A stretch of 64,000 bases of DNA from Coprinellus micaceus (Eukaryota; Basidiomycota; Agaricomycetes; Agaricales; Psathyrellaceae), in NCBI GenBank assembly GCA_951394405.1, contig OX596344.1, positions 1,612,001-1,676,000 of the forward strand, given 5' to 3'. Numbering within the stretch: position 1 is the first letter of the stretch; each line of letters opens with the position of its first letter. Positions 32,582-44,114 of the stretch are shown here, in pieces. The position numbers and the translations under genes were made by a program. The notes beneath the pieces were generated by a model. It was not told the DNA's origin. It saw only the letters and a list, made by a program, of their open reading frames with translations, and ran no database searches.

Positions 32582-35101
32582 ATGAACGTATGTCACTTCA
32601 TGCTTCCGGTATCGGGCCTAACAGGTACTGACGGAAGCCCACTGACATGCTACCCTGTTTTGAATCGTGTAGCCCACAGAGACCTACGCATTGGTGATAG
32701 GAATCGACGCCTACGCGCACGAAAAGACACCAAACTTGGGTGCAGCATGTTCCGACGCCGACAGAATCAAGACATTCCTCACGGAGACTCTAAGGGTCCC
32801 CGACGAAAACATCATTAACCTCCGCGACGGCCAAGCCACAAGGAAAGGTATCCTTGATGGGTTCAAAGACCTTGAAAGCATCACCGAGAGCTACTATACA
32901 AGGCCAGGAAGCAAGGCAGGGCACACGGCGGGAGACAAGGCAGGATACAGGCCTCCAGAACCTCGGCTTGGGCCGTGTATGATTATCTTCTTTGCAGGGA
33001 ATGGGGCGAGAATCACCAAACCCAATGGTTGGGGCGACTGGGCCCCAGACAGCAACTATGTGGGGATATTATGCCCAAGCGACATCGGTGTGCGCCTATC
33101 TGTTTTTGGGAAGGGAAAGCGTGTTGATGGGAACGTGGATGGCGAGCTTGTCGATGGCGAGCCTGTCGATGGTGATGGAAATGGTGGGCCTCTCGACGGA
33201 GATGGGGATGGAAAGGGTGTGGATAGCTCGGAGATGGTGGAAGGCATACCACATAGGACGGTATGCTGGTTGTTAAACCAGTTATCGGAGAAAAGGGGCA
33301 ACAACATTGTGAGTCCTCCGGCGCGCCTACCGGTTTAAAGCAAGATTCTCATCGACCTGGTAGACATTGATATTGGACTGCTCCTACTCAGCTGGGGCTG
33401 TCTGTCAATTTCCAGGATTTGGGGGCAGGTTCCAGGATTCCCATGTCCTCTTGTCTGCATGCGGGAAGAAGCAGATGGCCCGCGAAAAGGATAGGTCTGG
33501 GATATTCACAAATGCGCTGATGAGAGTGCTGCTAAAGGAATTTGGGTCGTCGAAGAAGCCGAAGCTACTCGCCCCGCTGACCTACTCGACCCTCATGGCG
33601 GATTTACATATGCCAGAGTTGTGGGTGCCTTTTTTGCGGCCTCAGATTAACAACCGTACTGATACCCTCTTCAGTCAGACGCCCCATTGCGAAGGTGGTA
33701 ACATCAACAACTTTCTCTTCACGAGACAACGAGCTGTGTCGGACGAGTTGTTTATCCCATGCAGGAAAACACAAGTTGAAATAGACCGGAAAGGACAAAA
33801 AATGGACCAAGGGCAAAAGTCAAAGCAGTGGATTCTTACTCTCGATGCGGGGTCCGCACAGGGCATCGCTCAGGGCGAGCTGTTCTCATTCCATGAGAAT
33901 GTCCACCCTGTTGGTGGCTCTGAAGACATCCCTACTCTTATTGCGACAGAGGTCAGGACCGCGACCTCCATCTTAAACCACTGGCCAGATCCCAAAAAGG
34001 GGTTCCATAAAGGCAAACACTTTTACGCGAAAAGGATCGACTGGAGCAAGGACCCCCCCAAGATCTTTTGCGAAGATCCTGCGTTGCTCGACACACTATT
34101 CCCTTCGAACGACCCAACGAAGAGAATCGTTCGAGTCGGTAACAAGGAAGATGCTCCACTCACCCTCGAGCTCACAGCCAACAAAGTCCGCTTCTTGCGT
34201 AGCAACCATGCTTTCCTGGAGAACTGTCAAGTTCCATCCTTCACCGTCGGTGTCAACAAGCACAATGCAATCCGTGCTGCGGTGGGAGGGCTGCATCATT
34301 TCAACTCCCACTTGCATCGTGAAGGAGAAGAGTTTCCCGGGGTAAGGATGGAGTTGCATTTCCTTGAGCCCGTGCCACAGGGGAAAGGGAGAGGCCTCGC
34401 GGATGAGGAGGCTCAGTGGCCGGAGAGCTTCAAGCTCGGTGGAAATAACTTGCTGGTTGAAGAGCCCGCGACATTGAGCCTGGGTCAGGAAGAGAAACCG
34501 CTGGGGGTGACCCTTTACAATGACGGGGACGTCCCCATCTACCCTTACCTCTTCTACTTTGACCCCAACGACCTGACTATCGGTGAGCACTTTGTAATCA
34601 TGTGTGCTCCGTGCCCCTCACACTGAATTGCTTTGCCTAGCTCCATGGTACCTCTCCCCAACTGGCGCCGGTCTGGGCAAAGTCGACCCTCCTCTCAGGG
34701 CAAGGTCAAATTTACGCATCGGCTGTGGCAACACGGCCCCGTGGTCCTCCCACTTTTCCAATGGAAGAACGAAAGACGTCGGGTACTTCAAGCTGTTCCT
34801 TTCGACCTCACCCATCAACCTTGGGTCCCTCATCCGAGAAACTTCACCGTTCGATGAGTGGAACAAGGAGCCACCAAGGTCGGATGAGACTGACGCCGTC
34901 ACGAAGGTACATTTGGAGAACTTCAACTGGGGTGCCAAAGTCTCCACCCCCCGAGAAGCTTCACCGCCCAATGGGTGGGACAAGGGGGCGTCAAGGTCGG
35001 GTAAGACAGACCCCACCGCGAAGGTAGATTTGGGGTGCTTCACTTGGGGTGCCAAAGTCTTCACGGTCATTCAAGAACTCAAACCCGAAGAATTCAAGTA
35101 G
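32582..35101 (+). CDS. Caspase-like (p20) domain pseudoenzyme
   Basis: Exons 32582-32587, 32673-33308, 33364-34582 and 34641-35101 total 2,322 nt (773 aa). ATG AAC splices to CCCACAGAG. The p20-like fold is clear: YALVIGIDAYAHE, GAACSDADRIKTFL and ENIINLRDGQATRKGIL. The usual catalytic His block (F-x-GHGA) reads FFAGNGAR, with Asn at residue 112. The usual D-C-C-H-S-G block reads LDCSYSAG, with Ser at 221. Both catalytic residues of clan CD peptidases are therefore replaced. An extra Asp/Gly-rich insert (GNVDGELVDGEPVDGDG) sits before RTVCWLLNQLSEKRGNNI. The C-terminal half matches the usual extension of basidiomycete caspase-domain proteins (LTLDAGSAQGIAQGE; a YLSPTGAGLGKVDPPL block) and ends with a duplicated 39-residue unit. 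It probably acts by binding, not cleavage; the role is unknown. Confidence 0.8.
34836..35069 (+). repeat. Duplicated 117-bp coding unit in the caspase-like gene
   Basis: Two adjacent 117-bp units (34836-34952, 34953-35069), each beginning GAGAA(A/G)CTTCACCG and ending GGGGTGCCAAAGTC. They code two 39-residue segments with a shared W..GAKV end. Exact multiple-of-three length keeps the frame. Confidence 0.85.
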
Positions 35102-35445
35102 CCTACATTTATCATATGCGCCTCGTATGAGCGCAGTGCTCGACGAAATTTCCACTATATGGTGAACAGGAGGACGCGTAAGTCCTGCAAATGTAGGCAA
35201 AATTGTCTGACGTTGGGGGGTTCTAGTGATTATCCCCCGCAAAGGAGCGAGCCTCACACCATGTTCTGTCGTTCTTTTACATTTTCAGCGTGCGTCTCCA
35301 TTTACCATGGTCACCGGTCGGGCTAAACACTTGAACCTTTCTGATTGAGGTGGTGGGTGCGCTTGGGGGTGCTCCAGTGCTGCTCCTGCCAATCGATCGA
35401 CATAGTCATTACGCACGGCTCCCAAACACTCGCTCTACATTACAG
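35102..35445. other. Convergent intergenic, nothing recognised
   Basis: Lies between the stops of the caspase-like gene and F-box F3. No repeats or genes seen. Confidence 0.45.
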
Positions 35446-37411
35446 CTACGCATCTTCATCCGGTTCATCTTCATCCGATTCATCTTCACCCGATTCATCT
35501 TCGTCTGATTCATCTTCGTTTGATTCATCTTCGTCCGACTCATCTTCATCCGATCCATCGGTTTCTGAATCATCACTCTCACTATCTTCTCCATCCGGGC
35601 TCGCGAAATCTGCGTGTCCATCCCAGTCTACAACCAGAGGAAACTCCCATTCCAGCATGTCGGCGTGTGATCGACCAAAGTTCAAGCAGTCCTCCACGCA
35701 AAGTTCAGAGATGCGGTGCCGTTTCAAGAGTACCTCTAGAAGAGGACAATTCGGAACGCCGTGACATCCCAGATTTTGGAGATCTGCATCGCAGAGTCTG
35801 ATAGTTGAAACGAAGGGGAGCAGCTTCAGGGGATCGTGATACATCCCCGTCATTGGCAACAACATTCCAAGGATGGCGATGGTGATAAAACTTCCGCTGA
35901 GGGCGATTGCTGTGACCCTGTTCGCGTGCATGAAAAGCGTCGACCAAATATCTTCATCCCAGCCTGAGCTCTCAATTCCATAGATGGATATGCATCTAAG
36001 GTCTGTGAATTCCACTTCGTTTATGAGGCTGGAGAGAAGCCGGGAGAGGCATGGGGTGGTGGTTTCCACTGAGACAGACAGGGTAGTACCCTCCCCGGCC
36101 CATCGCTGAAGTCTTGTCGGGTCCGAGTCCATCGTTATTTCATAACTTGCGTGGCCCGGATCTTCCGAGATGGTGATGCCTGATGCTGGGAGAAGTCGAC
36201 GAGAGGGAGTGCAAATCTTGTTGAGTAGGTTCCACGATCCTCTGAGTAACCTGATGATGTGATGGATGTCCTCGCCTTCGCGATCCAAGCGAGGGTTTTT
36301 CAGTCCGATGTTGACAGTTTCAGGGTTGCAGATCGATACCGCTCGCAGGAAATTAGCGATGTATTCCGCCGAGTCGGTCAGTCCGATTGTACAAAGCCTG
36401 GACATGGTGAGGATAGGCTCGGGCTCGGGCGGATACGCGTCCAAAGGGAGATATCCGTCAAGGACAAGCGTTACCAAACACGGAAGCTCCCTCATTGAGT
36501 AGATGAAGCTCCCAGTTGAAGGACGGCATGAGTTGTCCGATGGTGCGACAAGGGTCAGCCTAACAAGCAGCGTCGACATGGGCAGGTCATTCCAGGATAT
36601 TCTGCACCTTGAAAGATGAAGGAACTTGAGGACTGGAGCGGCGCTCCTGAGTGAGTCAACGTCGGTGATCGGCCAGACAGAGTTACGGTTGCAGACAAGG
36701 GAGATATCTTCGAGCAGAGGGACTCCTTTCGCGCAAAAGCATATCACTGACTGGAGTACACGGCTGTCTATATCATGAAGTTTGAGGGATCGTAGTCGAT
36801 GCCGGTGTACTTGAGACAGGGCTTTGGGGAGGATGTCGACGAAGGCTGTATATCTGCGGTGCCTTCCTTGGTCGATGAAATGCAGACTGAGTGGCGAGGT
36901 ACTTGATCGACCGAGCATTGCTTCAACAGATGCGCGGTTTGCAAACGTAACGGATGACCAAAGAACGGCACAGCTGAGGCCAACGGCCCTCCAGTACCGG
37001 CATACACGGGTGACACGAATCCACGACAAGTCCTCTGCCAGTAAATCGTATTTAACGACACGAGCTCGATGGATGAGGAAGATCTCCGAGAGAAGTTCGG
37101 GCGGAAGCCTTGAGACTGGAAGGTCGGCGTTATACTCGTCTCTTAGGGCGATGACTTTCCGTTTCAGAGAACCACAATGCTCCAAGTCGACCGGGGCGGC
37201 GCTGGCCATGCAAGCGACAAGATCGAGAGCCAAGAGGACTCGTTGAAAACAGTTTGACGGGTCCTTCATGGCATTAGTGATGAAAGAGGCCATCTCGCCG
37301 TGCCCCAGGATGTGGGCCAACATCTGGGAGTACTTCGGGTCTTTGAGAATACGCGTCTAGGCTCCACGCATATAGGCGCACCTTGGGCACCAGGTCATTT
37401 TGTGGGTGCAT
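35446..37411 (-). CDS. F-box protein F3
   Basis: Exon 1 (37382-37411) codes MHPQNDLVPK and splices to exon 2 (35446-37323), giving about 635 aa. The F-box is VSRLPPELLSEIFLIHR followed by WIRVTRVCRYWRAVGL and SVTFANRASVEAMLGRSS. The rest is a leucine-rich region (HRHRLRSLKLHDIDSRVLQS; LVTLVLDGYLPLDAYP) shared with F2 and F5. The tail is an acidic run of D-E-S-D-E-D repeats, coded by a 12-bp tandem repeat at 35449-35600. It would act as a substrate receptor of an SCF ubiquitin ligase. It neighbours YPP1 on the same strand, the same order as in the damaged block at 27.3-30.4 kb, and is probably the source copy. No lesions seen. Confidence 0.8.
35449..35600. repeat. 12-bp coding tandem repeat (acidic tail of F3)
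   Basis: Plus-strand units of TCATCTTC(G/A)TC(C/T)GA recur about ten times and code Asp/Glu/Ser on the minus strand. Paralogue F5 lacks the expansion, so the repeat grew after the split. Confidence 0.85.
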
Positions 37412-37752
37412 CGGGGGGGGTCTAAGGCCTTAGAGTGGTGGGGTATGGTGATAGCCAGAGGAGAGCAACGAAGTTCGAATGTAAGGGTGCGAATCAGGCC
37501 CCGTGCTTGGCTTTATTTGCTTCCGAAGTCGATGCCAAGTCCGAGTCTTGGCCGGGTGAACCTATGCTACTGGCAGTGCCAGGTCCGGCGGCAAGGATAA
37601 ATATCCCTAGGTCGTCCCTGAGGTCGGAGGCATCCTACGCTATAACTAGATATTAAGAAATAGTTAAAGGGAAGTTGTTTGTAGAGCGTTGTACAAGTCG
37701 TATATGTACCTCTCCTTGGTGCGGTGACTACGATCACGCTCCATCGACTAGG
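37412..37752. other. Intergenic between F3 and YPP1
   Basis: F3 promoter and YPP1 3' flank. The first part resembles 29300-29350, supporting block duplication. No gene seen. Confidence 0.55.
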
Positions 37753-40700
37753 CTAGATGCAAAGCCACAGAGCAGCCGACACCTCCCTCACACCCCTCCC
37801 TTCACTCAGCCTCAGGGCCTTCTCCAACGCCTCACCCTCTTTATCCTTCCTTCCCTGCATCCCGTACGCCTTCGCCAGATAGTACCACACCTCGGGTACA
37901 TCCCAGCCACGCCCATGGGAAACCTGGGTGAGGAGGCCGCACGCTAAATCGACTTCCTCGGAATGTGACTGGGACTCGGCTCCTGCCTTTCCGTCTACGT
38001 CAGGAGAGGGTCCGTCGAGGGATGCGCCACATGGCGTGAGGTATAGTCTCGCAAGGTGCACGGTGGCGGGCACGTCGTCGGGGTCGATGAACAAGGCCTT
38101 TTGCAGGGTCGAAATGGCGTGTTGGTGGTGACCAAGAGTGCTGTAATATAAAGCGAGCTGTTGTAAACCATATTGCATATTTAGTGGTCTCCTTCAGAAA
38201 GTGTCAGAATAGAAGGCTAACCTGCACCCAAACGTTTGGGTTATTCTCATCCTTGACCTCGCCCTCTTGAATCGCACCTTTCGCCTGGTCAATTTTCGAC
38301 AATCGCCTAAACGTCGCTGAGGACATGAGCCACAAATCGCTAAGCAACCTATTCTCTTTCGCATTCCTCGGGTTCGACGATGCGACCGTTTGACTAGACC
38401 CAGTGGACTGTGGAACAGGCGACGGCGCTGGGGGTGGTGTTGGACTCTCTAGGGTTCTTGGAGTCCCCGCCTCTGAATGCAGTGCCGACGACAACCTACG
38501 CCTCGAGTGAATAGATGACGCCTGGTACGAAGTCTGCTGCAATGCAAGATGAAAGTCCGGCGTGCTACTCGAGCGCCTCAAGCCTCCTCCAACACCTTGC
38601 ACCCCATGCCCAAGCTTTCTCCCAACAGCTGAGATCCTCTCCTGTCCCTTCTGCACACGGTGCTTCAGCATCTGCTGGACCTTCTTCGACTTGCTCGTGT
38701 CGCCACCTTTTTCTTTATCCCGCGATTCGCTACGCTCCAGAGAGGAGGATCGACGGCCGAGACCGAGAGAGCTGAGCGCTGCCGATTTCCGCTCGCCGTT
38801 GTATGGAGTGTTGCTGGGTTCTGTGGCGCCTTCGTCGGGGCTGGCAGGTGAGATGGTGATAGGGGGAGGGATGAGCTCCGCATCGTTCGAAGTCGATGAT
38901 GAAATCGAGAATTGTATGGGTGGTTGGAGCTCGGGGGCCGTCACGGTGGCGGCCGGTGCAACAGTCGCGGCGTTCAGCGCAGCAAGCGACAACGACGACA
39001 TGTTGAGGTGTCGAGGGTCAATGTCCAAAGACCGCCGCGGCCCGCCCAGCGACTGCGATGTTCGAGCCGTCGCAGCCCCTTCGTCCGCACTTCTTGCAAT
39101 CCCACCGCGTTGCTCAGCGACCCATGCAAAGACCTCCAGCCACCTCTCCTCTGCACCCTCTGGACCTCGCGCAACCTCTATCACAGCCATCTGCGTCATC
39201 CTCAACTGCAGTCCCCACTCGAACAAATCCTGCTTGCTCGGGGGCACAGGGTCGAGGATCGAACGAAGCAGCTCCGACGAGGGAGGGAGGAACGACGTGC
39301 AGCTCGGTGGGAGAACAGTATGCGTAACATCCTCAATCGGCGAATGTGTGGTAATCGTTGGCACCGGGGTGCCAAGTGGAACTGGGAACGTTGATGCGGT
39401 GGGTGTGCCGGCGGTCACTGTGGACGAGGTGAATGTGCGCGGTATGGCGATGGGGGTGGGGGTGTTGTCGCCGCTGAGGTTAATGCTCAGTGCGAAGCTA
39501 CTATGGCTTTGCACCCTCGTGCGGACTGATCCACCATTCGAGGGTTGTCTGTCCATCGTCGTAATCGTCATCGTCTCAGCTTGCAACGATGCCACGCCGA
39601 GTTCGGAGTCGAGCCTCTCTTCCCCTGAAGCATCAGCGCCTTCGCTTCCAGAGCTATTTACGCCGGCGGCGTAGTCCAATACCACTTCCGCATCCCTCCA
39701 CTTTTCCTGGGCTGTCAAAAGAAGACCGAGTAGGTGCCAACACCGCACGTCCCGAGGGCTACCCTCCGCAGCGATCCCCGCATGCTGGATCGCCAAGTTC
39801 AGGTCATGGTGTGCCGTATCCCGAGCGAAGGAAAGGGCGAGATGGTAATGAGTTTCTGAGGAAGGATGTGTTGATAGTGACGCGAGAAGGTGGCTATGTG
39901 CTGAATCCAGCAACTCAGACCGCGTATGTGCGTCTTGACCTATGATAGAACTCAGGAGCCGCCCGATCCCAGAAAATAAAGCTAGACCTACCCTTGATTG
40001 CCAGGAGACTGTCCACGACTCCTTCAGCCAGCGCAACCTCGGCTTGAAGCCTCTCGGACATCGAGTTAGAATCGGGATTGGTCGTATCCACGACCTTCAT
40101 CCTTTCCCTCGCTTTGCCCAAGATGTCTTTCGCCTCTTTCACGTCATCAAGGTCTTGCCTCCCCTTCGCCTCCCCGGCCAGTTTACACAACATCCGTGCA
40201 CCGAGTACCATCATCTCCACCCAGTGAACGTCCGTGTCCGTGTCCTCGACGTAGCCTTCATGTGGAGCATTCGACAACTCTTCCGCATCCTCTGTGTCCA
40301 AGCTTTCACCAGCACCTTGCTTGGACGCCAGCCATGCCTTTGACACAACCTGAACGTACAACCTGAGAGAGCGTTTGGCAAGGTTGGCGTCGCCGGAGAA
40401 ATACAGCAAGCGGGTCATATGTCGGAGAACGCGTGAGGAGTTGAACGTAAGACGTGTAGCCCACCAGAGGACATCTAAACACCATCCAGCATGGTCACCC
40501 ACTGCCCCACTAGCCTCCCATACCGCAACGCAGAGATCGACGAACTCTTCAACTTTGTGGTTCCGATCTCCTGCTTTCGGGAACTTGGTGCTCACGTTGA
40601 GGATGGCACGATAATCTTGAACGACTGAACGGGCCGTCTGCATCCATAGGGGCGTCTTGTCGTTGACTACCGCCGCAGCCGGGACGCCGTGTCGCACGAC

Positions 40701-41815
40701 GAGGGCACGGAGGTAGATGGAGGAGATGGTCGAGCGATGTTCCGTACGGAAGGTTGGCGGCCAACTAGCGCTGCAGACGGTATACTTTTCGAGCCACAAC
40801 CACAGCGAGTCTTCGGCGTTCCCTTCGTCATCGGTGTGGACGTTGGATATTCGAGCACTTAGGCAGATCGCGCGCCAGAGTAGACGCTCCACCCATCTCC
40901 AGAGTTCACGGAGTTGTACGAATGCGGTATAGTCGAGCTTTCCGGAGGGGAGTCGGGTAGGTGTGGAGAAGAGGGAACCGAATTCGGTCGATTGGAGGAC
41001 GCGGAAGGCAGGGAGAGAGGCAGCGTATGCACGTAGAGCTTTCCTCGGTAAATCGGGTTCCATTCGTTCATGGCACATCCCTGGGATCTCGTCAAGTTAC
41101 CGTGCCGGCAATGGAGAAACGTACGCACCCTGAAGGCACAGACTCCTGAATGTCTCTGTGAGTGCCCATCCCCGTCCATCTTTGACTTCCTGTGCGGAAG
41201 TGTCGACAAAGGATGAGAAGCCACCGGTGACAGATGACGATGCGGAAGGGGCGACAGGGATCGTCAGGAGATTGCTCGTACTCGACCTCGTCGTATTAGG
41301 GATGAACTGCTGGATCTGGGAAAAGTCTGGTACTTGGGCAAGATGGGAGAGGCAATCCGATGGTCGTCCAAGAGCGTACGCGTAGTATGCGAGGGCGAAG
41401 TGAATGCTCTGAACAAGATCAGCGAACGTCGCGACTCCAAAGCCGTGGAACGTACGTCTGAATTGGCGCTTTGGAGCGACTTGAGCTTCTCATAACCCTC
41501 CGTCGCTTCCTCCCCTCGTTCTGGGGGTAGAATACATTCCTTCCCCAGCTCGATACTCAAATCCCTCGGACTCCGGTAGTCATCGTCCTCGTTCAATGCG
41601 TGTGTCGAGAGCAATAAGGCTAGGCCGTACGTCTGGCTGGCAATTTCGGATACGTCATGGAATCCTTTGCAGTGTTTGTTGAACTTTCGGAAGAGCTCGC
41701 TCCACGACAGCTGGCCGCCACGGGGATCCTTTGCTGGATATTGGGCCAGCCATTGTCCTGCAGTGAGCGATGCGCGTAGTTGAGACCAGTAGTGCCTCTC
41801 TTTCGCGTTGGACAT
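37753..41815 (-). CDS. YPP1: Ypp1/TTC7-type TPR scaffold of the PI4-kinase complex
   Basis: A long multi-exon minus-strand gene, about 1,250 aa. ATG 41815 begins MSNAKERHYWSQLRASLTAG; the second exon codes SIHFALAYYAYALGRPSDCL. The large middle exons include RAYAASLPAFRVLQSTEFGS, ETHYHLALSFARDTAHHDLN and RCWHLLGLLLTAQEKWRDAE, then a long Ser/Pro-rich linker. The end has TPR units (LALYYSTLGHHQHAISTLQK; VWYYLAKAYGMQGRKDKEGE). The LALSFA ... CWHLLGLLL-SAQ arrangement is typical of TTC7/Ypp1, which with Efr3 anchors the Stt4 PI4-kinase at the plasma membrane to make PI4P. It is divergent from DPH2 (327 bp between starts). An internal fragment of it lies at 29.3-30.4 kb. The assignment to Ypp1 is likely, not certain. 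Confidence 0.72.
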
Positions 41816-42142
41816 GGGACGAGGAGACCAAGGGGGCTGAGAGCGGAGTTAATCACAGAATACATAAATCCCCACTTAAATGACTGATCGACATCAAGAG
41901 GGGGGACACCCCCAAGGATTTGCAAGTGGGCACAATCGTCGGAGGAGGACCAAGGGGGGAAAGGGACTAAAATAAAGGCTTATATAGGGCTTACATAGCT
42001 CTGAGGCCTGTCTGTACTGTCTGTACCGCACTGGGGGAGGTCAGATGCCGAATGATGCCGGGAATAAGCGCTCAGGAAAATATTTGATTTCTTGATCGTC
42101 GATAATGAGCAAAGGCAGTTAAGCGCCTTGGACCTAACCCCC
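41816..42142. promoter_or_regulatory. Divergent promoter region of YPP1 and DPH2
   Basis: 327 bp between the two opposed ATGs. A TATATAGG string occurs near 41981. No other element recognised. Confidence 0.4.
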
Positions 42143-44088
42143 ATGTCCGCTTTCTCCAACGCCGGCCAGGATGTCATCCAGACAACTATCACCATCGACT
42201 CTACTCACACTCGCAACCAGGATATCGAAACCTTCTACGAGATAGCAAGGACTGCGAACGAGATCACCAATGGGGATTACAAAAGGGTATGCAAAATCTC
42301 AACTACGATTGGCCCAGGTTCACAAGCCCCATTTACGCTTTAGATTGCACTCCAATTTCCTGACGAGCTCTTGGGTGACTCCGTCCCTGTATTTCGGGCA
42401 CTCAAGGACCGAATAGGTCCGGGACGAGAAATCTACGTTCTTGCGGACACTTCGTACGGGAGGTACGTCAAGTATCCCCACTTTGCTCTCGTTCCAGGGA
42501 CCTGAAACTTCTCTTGTAGTTGCTGCGTCGATGAAGTAGCCGCCCAACACGTTGAAGCTGATGCATTGGTACACTATGGCTACGCTTGTTTGAGTCAGTA
42601 TGTGTTAGCGGCGACGGTTCGACAATCCTGTGGTTGATGACTCCCACAGAACATCCCGCCTCCCAGTGATTTACGTCTTTGGGAAGAAGGAACTGGACCT
42701 AGAGCACGCTGCCTCAAGCCTAGTAGATCTAGTCGACTCTGGAGCTCGCACAGTTCTCCTCAAAAGCGACGTCATCTATTCACATCTCATGCCCGAACTC
42801 TCGACTCGCCTACGACCCGCACTTTCATCACGAGATGTCACGGTATCATACACTCCCCTTCCTTCGAAAACCCTCCCTGCTTCGTCAAACCCGACTATCA
42901 CATCCCCCTCGACCCCGCCACTGAATGAAGGGCCCAGCGAGCCCTATTCAACCGTCGTCTACGTCGGCGGAGAGACTCTCGCCTTGTCCAACCTGCTCAT
43001 GACCAATTCCCAATCCCAAGTGCTCAGCTACGACCCTGTAACACGAACAGCCAAGGTAGAATCAAGCCGAACAAACAGGATGTTGATGAGGAGATACGCC
43101 GTCGTCCAAAAGGCCCGGGATGCAGACGTCATCGGGATCTTGGTGGGCACCCTCGGAGTAGGTGAGCACCATTAACCCAACCCCACTTCCTGTGCAAGCT
43201 ATACCGTATTCACGTTCCCCCTCAGCCTCGTACCTCCCCCTCATCAAACACATCCGAACCCTCCTCTCAAAACACCATAAAAAAAGCTACACGATAAGCG
43301 TTGGGAAGCTCAACCCAGCGAAATTGGCCAACTTCTCGGAGATTGAGTGTTACGTTCTGGTTGCATGCCCCGAGAACACTTTGATTGACGCCAAGGAGTT
43401 TTATCAACCCATCGTGACGCCGTACGAGCTCGAAGTCGCGTTGGGTGTCGGAGGGAGGAGCTGGGACGGGAAGTACGTGTTGGGGTTTGACCAGATCCTC
43501 AGGGAAAGTGGGGAAATCACTTCAGGTAGGCGTTTTCATGGCGATCTTCGACGCCTGGATCTAAGCTTATATTCATCGTGTAGCTGAGGAGGAGTCCAGT
43601 CAGGCTCGAGAGGACGAGGAAGGCGACGATTCTGAAGAAGATCCTGACCAACCCGTATTCTCCCTCGTCACCGGCAAGTACCGCCAGACAAAACGCTACG
43701 GAGGTGAGCCTTCCCATCCCACTTCATTCCCTGTTGGAACAGCCATAGTAACACGGGATGGCACCAGATTCGGCGACGACAGCATCAAGCACGGGCGCGG
43801 GCGGGGCAAGTTCGAACGTCTCCTCGCTCATCCTACGGAATCAGGAAGATGCGTTGACAGCCCTACCAGGGAGTGCTGCAGGTGAGATCGTACTTGGATT
43901 TGCTCGCTGGTTGCATGAAATCGTGAAGCTGACTGACTGACCGTCTTGGTTTTTCGTGGGTAGCTCAATTCCTTCAGACGCGGACGTACCAAGGTCTCGA
44001 GGTTCGGATGGGCGAGGACGAGCCGAGTGTGCTGGAGCAAGGGAGGAGTGGGATCGCGAGGGGGTATCAGACGGATAAAGGTGTCTAG
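42143..44088 (+). CDS. DPH2: Diphthamide biosynthesis protein 2
   Basis: Eight exons (42143-42286, 42344-42462, 42520-42597, 42650-43161, 43226-43525, 43584-43703, 43768-43881, 43964-44088) add to 1,512 nt, 503 aa. Dph1-Dph2 transfers the 3-amino-3-carboxypropyl group of S-adenosylmethionine to a histidine of elongation factor 2, the first step of diphthamide synthesis in the cytosol. Diagnostic sequence: [34 protein letters not shown] and [11 protein letters not shown] with its cysteines, [25 protein letters not shown], and [20 protein letters not shown] followed by the [12 protein letters not shown] block. The C-terminus has [10 protein letters not shown]. An acidic insert ([10 protein letters not shown]) lies near residue 400. 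Frame and splice sites are all consistent and no lesion was seen. Confidence 0.95.
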
Positions 44089-44114
44089 GGGGGTTCGGGA
44101 GGAAAGTAAAACAG

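Noticed and set aside
38562..39674. A 370-codon plus-strand open frame antisense to YPP1
   Set aside because: It mirrors the Ser/Pro-rich linker of YPP1, has no start context or domain, and the same antisense frame recurs in the pseudogene copy at 29-30 kb.
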